Position numbers and translations under genes: made by a program. The notes beneath the pieces are model-generated. The model was not told where the DNA came from. It saw only the letters and a list, made by a program, of their open reading frames with translations, and did not search any database. A stretch of 64,000 nucleotides of DNA from Mesorhabditis belari (taxonomy: Eukaryota > Nematoda > Chromadorea > Rhabditida > Rhabditidae), in the NCBI GenBank assembly GCA_958450365.1, contig CAUEEP010000743.1, positions 434,001 to 498,000 on the forward strand, read 5' to 3'. Positions 11,446 through 23,076 of this stretch are shown one piece after another. The stretch's first letter is position 1; each line of letters begins with the position of its first letter.

Positions 11446-12881
11446 TTACTAAAGAAAAAAAGAATAAGATTACAGTTAGATATCTCAGTATAGTACGTTT
11501 TTTTATTGTTTTTTTAATTTAGTGAACTATTAAAGTAAACCTCTTTTGTTGAATCGATGGGAAGAGTCGGGATGAGTGAAGGGAATGATGACGATGGGAC
11601 AAAATGAGAGAAATGAGTGAAGCTTTGATCAGCCATCCCCATTCTCATGCCGGGTGTTTGTGGGCTTAGGAATACCGATGAGGGCTAAAAAGTCGAGTTT
11701 TGAAAAAAACAAGCTTATTATTTTTTCAGTATACTCATAAAAAACATACCTGTGGATTAGGAGCCATTGGTAACGTTTGCAAGAAATCTCCGGGAGTAAA
11801 TGAAGAAAAAGGATTCGCATCTAGAATATAGAAATTTTCTTTTATTTACAAATTTCTTTCTTTCTTTTATTCATTTGATTTAAGTTTAGATATAGATTTT
11901 GTTTAAAGGTACTGAAAAATCCAGTACAATGTCTACTATAGTATGCCGAAATAAAAGTCCTATACTTTTTATTGTGCTTTACTTAAAGTAATGTGTACTT
12001 TTACAGAAAGTTACTTTGTTACTTTAGTGAGAGACGTTATTTTTACAAAAAGTTACTTTGTTGCGGGAAGAAATGTTGTGAATGCATGTGATGATGGTTG
12101 ATTGAAGCCACTCCTTTATAGTTGCCCACAGTCGAGATAGCCATCCTTTTTGGAGTTATTTCTGTAAATGATTTACTTTTTTATTTTTAAAAATCAATTT
12201 ACTAACCATTTTGCATATCCTCAGGGGCGGCAGCTCTTTTTCGACTTGTTGGAGAATTCAACTCTTCGGTGGGAACAATCGGTAAACTAAAAATTGAAAA
12301 TAATAATGATCAAATTGCTTATTGATTTACAATATTGATAAATTACAATAGTTTTCACCTGTTCTCATTATGACCGCCAAAGAAACGATAAACACCAATC
12401 GATTGTCGCTTCAAGAGACAATGTGAACCAATACGCATTGATGAGAGTTGATTGAGTGTACGTGAAAGTGAATGAAACGTGGTTCGACCCCATTTCTTCG
12501 CGAACAGCTCCGTGTTCATCACAATTTCCCATGGATGTCCGCGTGTCCATCGAACGGCGATTTGCTGAATTACACTTTATTTTTAAATCTATTCCACTTT
12601 TATTATCGTTTAGAAGATTTTTAAAGTCTACACTATTTGTAAATCGTAAAAACTTACATTTTTTGCCATAATTCCACTCGGTTCCTCTTTAGATGCTTCC
12701 AGATCGTTTAACAAAAAGTTGAACAGTTTATGATCGGAACAGCCTAAAAGATAAATTCATAGAAAAAAATCTATTTATAAATTAACAATTAATAAATATT
12801 AACAACTTAATAAAACAACTCACTTCGCAAAAAGTTGATTTTCTCCTCGTCGGTCACTTCATTTTCAATGTTGTTGACCAT
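11446..12881 (-). CDS. Divergent ETS-like DNA-binding protein (tentative)
   Basis: Eight in-phase exons read leftwards: 12881-12824, 12743-12658, 12564-12359, 12286-12207, 12161-12057, 11820-11750, 11684-11541, and the stop at 11448-11446; 250 aa. Residues about 24-115 resemble an ETS domain: 'KLFNFLLNDLE' (helix 1), 'IAVRWTRGHPWEIV', 'ELFAKKWGRTTFHSLSRTL' (like VA+LWG...LSRALR), then 'GVYRFFGGH' (like VYKF). The tryptophan and LSR positions agree, but the arginine pair of a classical recognition helix is not obvious. The C-terminal half is basic (SRKRAAAPE), then Ser/Pro/Phe-rich, as in activation regions. It lies downstream of, and on the same strand as, the zinc-finger gene, but 965 bases apart, too far for a typical operon. 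The final exon holding only the stop is uncertain. Confidence 0.6.
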
Positions 12882-13201
12882 TTTTAGTTTCGAGGTGTTG
12901 ATCTTCTTTTCTTTTCAAATGAAAGATAGCAATTTATAAATAGATCTTATAGTGAGGATGGAAAATCTGCCAAAATAGAAGATCTGCCAAGAAATTATTC
13001 ACCGGAAACCCCTTAAGCAACGCCTTTCCATCAACAAACAGGAAATTATTTCTTTCATCTTCGTAAGCAGATGTGAAGACTTATAATTGTCTATTTATTG
13101 CATTACTTTTATTTATAGCGCTTTTCAACAAATATTATACTACCAAAATTTTATTAAAATATCGATAAAATGAGATAATCACATGAGAATCATGAAATCG
13201 G

Positions 13202-13671
13202 GAGTGGGACAAATGCGACCTCTTTTTTTGCGCACCTTTTTTTCCGCACCTTGCCCATTAGCGCACCTTTTTTCGCGTTTTAAAAAGCTCTAAAAAGCTA
13301 ATATTAACCAATTTCTATTCCAAAAGTTGTTTTTCTAGGTAATTTTAGGGCGTAGAATCGAAATTTTGACATATCAGAGCTTGTGGAAACAAACGGACGG
13401 AGTTATACAAAGAGAAAAATCGACAATTTTCTGTAATTTGATCTAGCCGTTTTGTCTTTCAAATTGGTTCCACAAGCTCTGATATGTCAAAATTTCGATT
13501 CTACGCCCTAAAATTAGCTAGAAAAACAACATTTGGAATAGAAATTGGTTAATATTAGCTTTTTAGAGCTTTTTTTAAAACGAGAAAAAAGGTGCGCTAA
13601 TGGGCAAGGTACGGAAAAAAAGGTGCGCAAATGTCCGGGTGCGCAAAAAAAAGGTCGCATTTGTCCCACTC
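13202..13671. mobile_element. MITE family E, copy 1
   Basis: Terminal inverted repeats GAGTGGGACAAATGCGACC and complement. Subterminal GCGCACC / GGTGCGC blocks and long arms (TTAACCAATTTCTATTCC and complement) make almost the whole element a hairpin. A second copy lies at 22595-23076. It sits between two minus-strand genes. No ORF. Confidence 0.85.
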
Positions 13672-13846
13672 TCATGAAATCAACAGAAATAGAAGGCCAC
13701 GTAATTGTTGAAAAGAGTAAAGATAAAGTTTTGAGATTTACAAATCAGCTCATTATATTATAATGCACAAGTATAACTTGTAAAAAGATTTGGATTTTTG
13801 AAGTTTCCGAATTGGGCTTGCAATATTGGTAAATAGAAAAGAAAAC

Positions 13847-16800
13847 TTAAACAGCTCTGAGATGTTGCATGAGTGAAGATGGGATGGTGGTTTGTTCGGA
13901 AAATGATGAAGAAAAAGAGGTATTTGGTGAGTTGTGATGGGGATCAGTGTGAGTGTCATCTGATTGTGATTCGACCTCATCTCTTTCTTCACCCCTCGAT
14001 CCATCATCATCAATACTCGACATGAAAGTTGGAGCCAACTAGAAAAAAAAACTGTCATTATCAACTATAATAGCTTACAGCTTACAATAACTTATCTCAC
14101 TGCAGTAATTCAGTAAGTTAACTTGTATAATTTTCAAATTCTTCAACTGTCGTCTACTGTTGTTTTACAGTCTTGTAGACATGAGCATTATAAACTACAA
14201 AAATGACGAACTGTCACACTATAAACGCTTCTAATTTGCTTCAAATCTGCCGGATTGACATGATCTATAGCTCAAAAAATAGAGAATCTCAAGAGCTTTC
14301 GAACGGGCTAAAGCACCCCCAAAAATATCAATGCTAAAGAAAGTTACAGTGGTTTATAGTCGTGACTCGATCGCTTCGACTATGCACGAGTACGGTCCGT
14401 TTCGAGACTACAAATCACTGTAACTTTTTTTAGCATTGATATTTTTCGGGGTGCTTTAGCCCGTTCGAAAGTTCTTGAGATTCTCTATTTTTTGAGCTAT
14501 AGATCATGTCAATCCGGCAGATTTGAAGCAAATTAGAAGCGTTTGTAGTTTGTAATGTCCATGTCTACAGTCTTGTTAATGTATTAGGTTGATGCAAAAG
14601 TCTTTTTCATTTTTTTCGTACTTCTTTTGAAAAATAACAAAGTCATCAATTAACCTATGGTTTGCTCTAAATGAAAAGTGTTTATTGTTCAATTTCCCAT
14701 CTTTTTAAGTCAATTTGGGTTCACTTTCAAGCAAATTCGAGAGTGAAAACGGGTTTTTCATAAAAATCTATAAAAACCTCTATAAAGAAATTGGCTGAAT
14801 CAATTTCTCTGAAAATCTGAAAAAATATCTAACTTTTTGTGCTCTATCTTTTATTTATTAACATCAAGATTGGTTTCCTTAGCTAAAGCGTCTAAAATGC
14901 ATCATCGAGCCGTCGCCTTTTTTGACTACCCGACTTCAGGCCCTCAAAAAAATCTAGACATAAGACATTTTAAACTCGTTTTAATGTCATTTTGCAGAAA
15001 AATAATTGGCCTTTCGAATGCAATAAACCGTTGTTCAATTGGTGCATTTGTTACTTTTTAACGGAAGTACGAAAAAAATGAAAAAAGACTTTTGCATCAA
15101 CCTAATAGTTAGTGTGTTGCTCACTTTATTGATGGCTTCAAGCAGATCATGATCGACGCGTTTTTTGTTGAGATTTTTCCTCTCATTGTGTCTTTGCTTC
15201 AATAACCGCACAACCTAAACACCTTATTAAATGAAATAATATACATAATTCGGTACTTATTACTTTTTTTTCAATCACATTTTACATCATTTGAGAAAAT
15301 CTACATGCAAAATGTGTAAGAGGAAAACAGTAACAAGTACGCTATAGCCTAATTGTTACTATTTTCAACCACATTTTTCATTTTATCACCATTTATATAG
15401 TTTTAAATTTGACAGCCACAAATAGCCAATTTGACAATTTGACAGCCACTTTGTAAATTTTTACATTTAAAAAAATGTAAAATATAATCGAAAATAGTAA
15501 AAAGTACTCATACCGTATTTACTCGAATAGAAGACCGGCCTCGATTATAAGACCGGTCTCGAATAGAAGACGGGGTCTAGGGGGGTGATTGAAATAAATA
15601 GAAGACCGGTCTTCTATTCGAGTAAATACGGTAATTCTTTTAATAAGAACAGATAAATAAAAATCGAATTGTTTATCGTTTACTTACTTTATCTGCATGT
15701 TGAGGGAAACATTCAAAGGCAAATTGACACCATCCCTCAACCATTTCGTCTGTTCTGCAAAAGACAATGATCAATTTTGAATAGTAAAGCAACAGTGTTG
15801 AGAAAGTAAAATGAGATTTCTTTTTCAAACTCACATGTTTTCTAATACATCAGCTCCATCAGGGTGATTGCTTTTGATGTGAATTTTCACATTACCATTT
15901 AAATGAGAAGAATGAGCACATTTAGAACAACTTAATTTGTGAACATTTCATTGGAAAATTGTTTGAAATTGGAAATTGTTTGCATTTGGAAATTGTTTTT
16001 TTTTCAAACCTGAATTGCTTTTGTTTCCAATGCATTGCCAGATGGTAGCGAATACAATGCATTCTTGAGATCTTTAATTTTACATGACATTTCTGAAAGA
16101 AAATATATGATAATAGAAATCGTTTTTTTTTTAAGAAACCTGACACTCGACAGGTTCTTCTTCAGACGATGAACAATTAAGAGGTGATTTCACTTGAAGA
16201 CCATCATTTTGATTATTCTGCCATTCACTTTTCGGGAGATTTGTTGATAAATCGGATGATGGTAGAGATAAGTTCGGAATCAAATTCGAAAATAAATTAT
16301 TTGAATATTTAAACGATTCAAGCTTACCTTGCTTTCTTGAAAAACTTTATTCAACTCAAGTAGAAGTAATTGCTCATTTTCTGTGTTAAAATTTTTCTCA
16401 ATAATGGTTGCAGTGGCCTGAAAAAACTTCAAAATTGTTAGAGAAAAATTGAAAAAGAAAAAAAACCTTTGGTGATGTCTCAGAATGAAAATCATCAGCA
16501 TATGTAGAAGTTGACGAAGAGGATGCTTCTACCTGAAATTTGCAAATATTTACGCAAAGCTATCACTATTGTGCACCTCATCGGTTTCCTGCTTAACTAA
16601 ATCGTTCCGAAGTGACTGTGAGATCGATTTTCCATTTCCGTTCGGCTTGTTCTTTGAAGAATTGGCTTTCTAAAGTTTGGATAAATAAATAATTATCGAA
16701 AGCCTACCTTTGATGTTTCGAGAATTGCTTTTAAACAATCTCCAACCTAAAATACTCTTGCGTAAATTTTTAGCTCAAAGTTCACTCACTTTTAACGCGT

Positions 16801-17828
16801 TTGATAAAAAGGGATGTTTCTCGGTGGACTTTTTTTCGGGAACGGTTATCATTTCATCATTTGGAACCTAGAATTCAAATTGTATGCTTTGGTTTTCCGT
16901 TTTGCCCTTGCTTATCGATACAAACAGCAAGCTCATCTTTAACCGTTCAGATCTCGGTTTCTAGAACAGCTATCAATCTGCAAATTGTTTCATTGGAAAG
17001 CCAAAAATTTCAGCTTTTGATTGCTATCTCATACATAGCAAATCCTCATAGGTGAGTGCCCTCAAATATCGATAGCCTTATTGATAATCGATACTTTCAA
17101 TATCGATAAGGTTTATGGGTCGTTAAAAAGTTAAGCTCATTAAAAGTTACTTATGTATAAAATAGCAAACAAAAGCTGACATTCTTGACTTTCCAATGAA
17201 ACAATTTGCAGATTGATAGCTGTTCTAGAAACTGTGATCTGAACGGTCAAACATGAGCATGCCGTTTGTATCGATGAGCAAGTCTACTTATCAAAGCCGC
17301 CATAGCCGACTGGCTAAGAGCCATATCTTCGTCGGGAGGTCAAGGGTTCAATCCCAGCTAGATTATTAGCTTTTTCACATGTATATGAAGTTTTTTTCTT
17401 CTTTAGGGCTTAGACGTTGTGCTTGTGTATTGCTTGTACCACATTATTCGTGTGAATAAATGTATTTTTTACCGGACTGTTCGATTCGGAGATTGGCCCA
17501 TTTTCGTTTCGTTTCCTTTTAGATGTGCTCTAAATTTGACATTTTTGCTTTTCATTTTGTGGATTCATTTTCTCAAAACCTTATTATCGTTTGTCTCTTC
17601 ATATTGTGGAGCGTCACGGAGTTTCTCCACAAATGACACTTCCAAATACCCGTGTTTTACCTGAAATCACTTGTAAAACGTCAAATGAAAACGTTATTAT
17701 GCTTTAGTAACTTTAGAATATTTAGTTCATATCTTGTTTTTCCAAAAAAAACTCACAAGAATTGAGTACAACTCCACCGTGTCGGTTCCCTCTTTAAGTT
17801 TGACGACGGCAAAGCGAGGTACGCTCAT
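13847..17828 (-). CDS. Two-finger C2H2 zinc-finger protein, otherwise unrecognised
   Basis: Thirteen exons read leftwards: 17828-17757, 17660-17580, 16867-16790, 16746-16708, 16669-16577, 16532-16467, 16417-16328, 16217-16140, 16092-16010, 15930-15835, 15754-15688, 15214-15125, 14038-13847; about 374 aa. The start (MSVPRFAVVKLKEG) follows TTTTTAG by four bases, a likely spliced-leader site. Residues about 199-245 contain tandem fingers: 'CQKCHVKLKISRMHCIRYH' plus LAMH (C-x2-C-x14-H-x3-H), then 'CSKCAHSSHLNGNVKIH' plus IKSNH (C-x2-C-x12-H-x4-H), the linker ending in QF. A basic segment (RLLKQRHNERKNLNKKR) and an acidic Ser-rich tail follow. Weak points: the exon at 16217 could begin at 16286 with a non-AG acceptor, and 15930 uses AAG. 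Probably nuclear; target unknown. Confidence 0.72.
14174..14569. repeat. Fold-back element in zinc-finger gene intron
   Basis: Arms of about 170 bases begin TGTAGACATG (14174) and end in the complement CATGTCTACA (14569). They share AAATCTGCCGGATTGACATG and its complement, and CGAACGGGCTAAAGCACCCC and its complement. A central loop of about 40 bases separates them. No ORF. Confidence 0.8.
14584..15105. mobile_element. mariner-type MITE in zinc-finger gene intron
   Basis: Terminal repeat TTAGGTTGATGCAAAAGTCT (14584) and its complement ending at 15105, flanked by TA at both sides (14582-14583 and 15106-15107). The end sequence is of the mariner type (TTAGGTTG-GCAAAAGT). At 522 bp with no transposase, it is non-autonomous. 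Its right end is only 20 bases from the splice donor at 15125. Confidence 0.85.
15511..15633. mobile_element. MITE family C (123 bp)
   Basis: TACCGTATTTACTCGAATAG at 15511 is matched by its complement ending at 15633. Internally AAGACCGG and CCGGTCTT repeats give a near-complete hairpin. It lies within an intron of the zinc-finger gene. Confidence 0.85.
16910..17283. repeat. Fold-back element in zinc-finger gene intron 2
   Basis: Left arm 16910-17019 and right arm 17171-17283 are complementary, e.g. CAATCTGCAAATTGTTTCAT and its complement, and TTGCTTATCGATACAAAC versus GTTTGTATCGATGAGCAA. The spacer contains TATCGATA repeats. Confidence 0.75.
17301..17370 (+). repeat. tRNA-like sequence (pseudo-tRNA or SINE head)
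   Basis: An A-box-like segment TAGCCGACTGGCTAAGAG is followed about 30 bases later by a B-box-like GGGTTCAATCCC. No matched 7-bp acceptor stem is visible, so it is not a convincing functional tRNA. It directly follows the fold-back element. Confidence 0.45.
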
Positions 17829-18503
17829 AAAGCTAAAAACGAATCAATGAAGAAGAAGAAAAGAAAATTTTGGAAAGAAAATGAATGATGAATAAACATC
17901 AATAGATTTTGGTTGTTAAATGGGACAAATGAAGGGACCTTAGGGATGAGTTGAAAGAGATGAAAAGAGATGAAAAGAGTTGTTGAGTGGGTCCTCCTTT
18001 ATTCTATTTTCTCTCTTCCTCAATGGCTTTCATTTTTAATCAATCATCTGATATTCAAATAATCAACCTTAGAAGCTAAGAATATAGCTAAGAAAGCTAA
18101 GAAATTATAGCATTATAGCTAAGAAATTTTAATTAAAAAAAATATTTTGCTGAAATTTTGAAGTAAAAATTCTTTCAGTATAAGAGAGGAGATTTTTTTT
18201 TCTTTGGTGGGAAAAGAGAGCAATTTACAGACTAATGGCGTTTGAAGAGGACATCGATGGGGTGAGCGAGGACGAAATTGCGCCAATTAGCCTCGCCTTG
18301 CCCATTTCTCCTCCATTCTTCCATCGATGCTCACCCAATTCCTATCCAAAACCTACATCCAATTTCATCCTAACTGTCAAGAATTACTTAAATACAAGTA
18401 ATTTTTCAAATCAATCAAAAAAATAAGTTGATTGGCTTTGGCTTGGTTGGTAGCTTTATCTTTTGCTTTAAAGATTTTGTTGTAGCGAAACAACCTTGTT
18501 AAC
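17829..18503. other. Upstream region of the zinc-finger gene; possible orphan first exon
   Basis: Contains the presumed promoter of the minus-strand zinc-finger gene. On + an ATG at 18235 follows TTTACAG and the frame (MAFEEDIDG) meets a good donor GTGAGC at 18262, so it could be a first exon, but no continuing exon was found downstream. As an unspliced ORF it would give 63 aa. Confidence 0.35.
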
Positions 18504-18770
18504 TACCGTAAATACTGTAATAGTACCCCACCCCCATCATGACGGTGCGGAGCATTGCGTAGTCTAGCTTTGGACGCGCTTTTCTCGACACTGGTTTAGG
18601 CTATAATGCGCGCTTAGGTATCAAAAAATAGCTGAAATTCAGGGCTATTTTTTGATACCAAAGACGCATTTTTGAAAGTACGGGCGCTTTGAAAAAATGA
18701 AATACTAAAAAACTTTTGCGACTACCCGACTGTACGAGGGGGGTGGGGTACTATTACAATATTTACGGTA
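18504..18770. mobile_element. MITE family A, copy 2
   Basis: TACCGTAAATACTGTAATAG at the left end, complement ending at 18770; inverted relative to the copy at 1678-1946. The same internal GGTATCAAAAAATAG hairpin is present. Confidence 0.88.
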
Positions 18771-19308
18771 TGTTCATTTAAACTGTTCAAATATCATTTA
18801 AACATTTGAATCCTTTTTACTTCAATCAGAAAATACAGCTTAATTCAATTAGGTAACAAATTGTATAAGATCATTATCCTAATTTGTGTTTTTCAGTTAG
18901 AAAAAAACAACAACTCAGTAACAAATTATTTGAACGAAATTTTTTTTTTGAGTAAAATTTGATCAATTTGTGGAGGCACTTTAAATGAGAAATCTTGAGA
19001 AATTTTGGAGATTAAATAAGCGCTTCCAAACAGGAAATTCGAATTTCTCCTCTACTCGTAAAAGAAACTGAAATTAAAAGAAAAAAGAGAAATCGCCGTT
19101 TCGATAATGGATGTTGGAAAGTAATCCGAATAAATCAAAAAGTATTGGATGGACGAATGTAAGAGATGAATCATTGACCTTAGAAAAGGAGAACTCCTTA
19201 GGAAACAATTGATCTTTTAGTGACTAAAAGTTGTGATTAATTGACGGGAATCAAATGGATACTTTTACGGGGCTTTTTTTTGGACACTTTACTAATTTAT
19301 CTTTAGTA
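18771..19308. other. Intergenic, no gene seen
   Basis: AT-rich DNA without supportable exons between a MITE and the mariner element. Confidence 0.5.
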
Positions 19309-20540
19309 TTGGGTTAGTGGGTATGACTTTGCACGTTTATTCAAATGAAATTTTTATTTAGTTACTCACTTAAAAGCATTCGATAAAGAGGTCATTATTT
19401 TATATGATTTTTGCCCATTTTACTGGTAGAAGTCAATGCCTTTCTCGTAAAAATCTTCGATTTTAATGCTAACTAATCTGTTGTCCATTTTTAACCTCTT
19501 CTTCGGAATCAAAGTGTTTCTGCGCATTGCTCAAATCATTGCTCATCGTTCGGAATATGTAGATGCAAGATCAGGGCTGTATGTCGGATGAACCATCACC
19601 TCCCATCCAAGCGAGTTTAGTTTAGAATAAGTCATCAGTATGCAATCTCTGCAGGTTTGAAGGATGATTTTTCTCTTTTAGGTCTTTTCTCTGGCAAAGA
19701 TTTAGCTGACTTGTCAAGTTGCCCTGGGTATTTCAGTGAGTTGAGTCTTGACTTGCTATCCAAAAGTTCCCAGTAGATAGGATCTTCCAAATCCCAAAAC
19801 ACCGAGATCATCAACTTCATCAGATCATATGCGCATTTGGCTTGACGTTGTGTTCGGGCTTTTCCCCCACAGCAACTCATTGGCACTTTCTCCGAAAGTT
19901 GACAGTTAGAATCGATTTTCATCCTCTGTGACAATAAGGGGTAAAAAAGATTTGCGCTCATATCGAGAAAGATGAGCGGCACTGATTGAAACGCGTTGAC
20001 ATTTCTGGGTGTCTGTTAAGTCATTTGGAATCCAAGTTCCTAATATGATTTTAACCCAATTTTATGCAACTATTTGAGTATTTTTGTATGACTAACTAGT
20101 AGCTCTTCTGCCATTTCGCAGGAAGAAAGCTTGTTGTTGATTTGAAGAATTTCGAGCAACTTGGCATTATTCAGCTGGACTGCTAGATGAGCTCTCCTTG
20201 TCTTCGAGAATTTATCCCCAGAACGGAATTTACTAAACCAGTTTGCACATGTCCGTAGTGGAGCTGATCTTTTCCCATAAATGTTCTCAATATTAGCTGA
20301 ACACTGAAGAGGCTTGTGTTCTCGTAAAAATTCGTATAAAATAACGTGTCGCAGACGTCCAGATGGTAGATTTTCAATAGTTAGAATAAAGTAAAGTAAA
20401 ATTCCAAAAAGTGAAATGTCGAAAGTGAAAATCCATTGTTTTTGCTAGATTGAATGTTCACTTATCTATTTTCCACATGCTCCGTGTTTACAGCTTTGAG
20501 ATTTAATTTGACAAATGCAAAGTCATACCCACTAACCCAA
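19309..20540 (-). mobile_element. Full-length but degenerate mariner element
   Basis: Ends TTGGGTTAGTGGGTATGACT (19309) and AGTCATACCCACTAACCCAA (ending 20540) are complementary. The left end is preceded by TA, while the right flank is CA, so one target-site copy has mutated. The length, about 1.23 kb, is normal for mariner. The transposase lies on the - strand (see pseudogene entry). Confidence 0.88.
19635..20420 (-). pseudogene. mariner transposase, multiply disrupted
   Basis: The N-terminal part (about 20420-20183) reads in frame pieces 'RHVILYEFLREHKP' and 'RTCANWFSKFRSGDKFS', the mariner helix-turn-helix region. The later part (19982-19635) contains 'KLMISVFWDLEDPIYWELL', 'YPGQLDKSAKSLPEKRP', matching the mariner block K.M..V.WD..G..Y.E.L and the YC.QLD...L..KRP block. 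Frames change between blocks and stops intervene, and the HDNA catalytic block is not readable. Non-functional. Confidence 0.82.
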
Positions 20541-22594
20541 CACATTGTATTCAACGATTTCATTTTGATGTACACTGATAATAAAATAAAAAAGCCTGAA
20601 TAAAGAGTGAAGGAAAGATCAATTGGATGGAAAAATCAATTGGAAATGATACTCGATTGACAGAGCTACATTCTAAAAAAGAGAAAACTTTTGAAGTAAG
20701 CATTGAATTGCAGTAATTGCAATTGAAAATTATCAAATTGATGGGAAATTTTACGAGAAACGGAGAAGATTCTCGAGATCAGAGTAAGAGGAGGAGGAGG
20801 AGGATTCCATGTGAGGTGAGAGAGGAGATTGACCGGGGGTCGACACACCACAAAACGGCTAATGTCTGGCGCCCTATTGCTCTTCACCCATCCCCCCGTC
20901 CATTCCTATCTCTGCTCTCCGATTGCGCCCAATCGCGTCGAGCAATCAATTGGTAATTGCCCCCTCTCCCCTTCAGCCATTCCCCATCAGGCACTCCCTC
21001 TTTTCTCTGACTTTTCAACAATCGATATAGGTTTTGGTAATTGGGATTGAGCTGCTGCAAAGGCTAATTGTGAGACACAGGTTTTGCCTTGTCCTGTTTG
21101 TGTCCTGCTTGTGTCCTAAATGACACGATTTTTATAACAATCAACTGCTCAATAACCTTAAATCATCTTAATCCCACTGTGAAATTGAGTGTACCAATGT
21201 TTGTTAAAGCACAAATATAGTATTTTTTCAATGATCTTTTTGATAAAATTGTAATTGACTATATAAAATCTTCTTCACTAGCAAAGCGCCGTTTTAAACT
21301 AAAATTCCGACTCGAGTGGTAAAGATGGAGTGAACGAGTAAAAGAGAGGGATGGGGAAAAGGAGGGATGGATAAATGCGGAGATTCTATCTGTGCTCACT
21401 GCCCGAATTGGGAGATGGACTGTGTTTGTGCACAGTAATTGCCCTCATTCCATCCAAGTGCTCTTCTCTAAAATTTGGCGGCCGTTTCTTCTTCTTTTTT
21501 TTTTCTTTGCCTCTTTCCTCATCACCACTTTCAATGTCTAGATCGTGTACAAATGGATCATTTTACTTGTAAAAGGATGATCAAATTGAAAACAAACTAA
21601 ATATAATGAAATGAATGATAATGAAATCAATGAGAAGTGAATTAGTCGTTGAATCGACAAATGTAAGACGCAAAAATCGTTCTTCTTCAAATCTTCAAAG
21701 TAATTGTGATACTATTATCTTCCTGTCACTTTCCCTTTTCGGTTATGGCTGACTGTGAGTATAATCGAATATTCCCGTTATTGTAATTAATAATTCCAAA
21801 AAATTAGAATATATTGATGGATAAAAAAGGGTTTAAAAGTAAAAATCGTTAAAACATTAATGATCATGGTCATGTCATTGAAAAAGAAAACTAAAAATGA
21901 TAAAATTGAAGAGAAATTAAGTGCCAATGGGAGAAAAAGAGCGGATTTTGAGAGAAAAATGGAGTCTTTTGGGGCAAGAGACACCCTCCCAATTGACTAT
22001 CGATCGATCAGCTCTTTTGCCCCACCAACTAGGCCATCCCCTCCTCCCCCTTCTCCCCCCTCCACTCCCTCTTTTCACTCCGATCCGCCTCGGCAATTTC
22101 TCCTTTCTTTCATGCGAGAGAAAGCTCCTCATTCAGACTCTCTCACAGTTAAATTATACGACTTCCAGATGAAATGTTCCAGATGAAATTCACCGACAAA
22201 ACTAGGAAAACTCTTTTCCTATATTTGAAAGTTGAAATTCACATATGGCCATTGTGAAGATTTGATATTAAAAGTGAATGGCTTTCCGCGAATCTCATTC
22301 AACAGTCGATTGTGCCTTTCAATTGACGAATTTCAATATGTGCAAATAAATGCAAAAATAGAATGCCAATTCAAATATACGAAATGTTCACGCGGTTGAG
22401 CACTTTCTTTTTTTTCAATGGTAATTTTAAGTTTAAGATTGTCAACATATTGTAATAGTTTAATAAATGAAAGTGTTTTGGCAAGTTGGTTCTTTCAAAT
22501 TTTACTTAAAGTAAACCCGTTTTGGGGGAATAGTGGCTCACCGAATAGCAAATTAGATAATCAAAATTTAAAGTAAATACATCGAAATTTAAGG
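20541..22594. other. Intergenic, no gene seen
   Basis: Contains purine-rich (20780-20830) and pyrimidine-rich (20880-21010, 22020-22100) blocks that create proline/serine-rich ORFs on both strands. None shows splice structure or family similarity. These blocks resemble nematode upstream or regulatory DNA but I cannot assign a target. Confidence 0.45.
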
Positions 22595-23076
22595 GAGTGG
22601 GACAAATGCGACCTTTTTTTGCGCACCCGGACATTTGCGCACCTTTTTTTCCGCACCTTGCCCATTAGCGCACCTTTTTTCGCGTTTTAAAAAGCTCTAA
22701 AAAGCTAATATTAACCAATTTCTATTCCAAATGTTGTTTTTCTAGGTAATTTTAGGGCGTAGAATCGAAATTTTGACATATCCGAGCTTGTGGAAACAAA
22801 CGGACGGGGTTATACAAAAAGAAAAATCGACAATTTTCTTTAATTTGATCTAGCCGTTTTGTCTTTCAAACTGGTTTCACACGCTCTGTTATGTCAAAAT
22901 TTGAATTCGACACCCTCAAATTACCTAGAAAAGCAACATTTGGAATAGAAATTGGTTAACATTAGCTTTTTAGAGCTTTTTTAAAACGCGAAAAAAGGTG
23001 CGCTAATAGGCAAGGTGCGGAAAAAAAGGTGCGCAAATGTCCGGGTGCGCAAAAAAAAGGTAGCATTTGTCCCACT
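22595..23076. mobile_element. MITE family E, copy 2
   Basis: Same ends (GAGTGGGACAAATGCGACC) and interior as 13202-13671; the right end reads TAGCATTTGTCCCACT. Short repeats of AAATTTAAAGTAAA flank it on both sides. Confidence 0.85.

Noticed and set aside
11446..17828. Operon of the zinc-finger and ETS-like genes
   Set aside because: Same strand, but 965 bases apart with an inserted MITE, and the downstream gene lacks a clear acceptor before its ATG.
18235..18426. 63-aa + strand ORF after an acceptor-like TTTACAG
   Set aside because: No downstream exon or similarity could be found; kept only as a possible orphan first exon.
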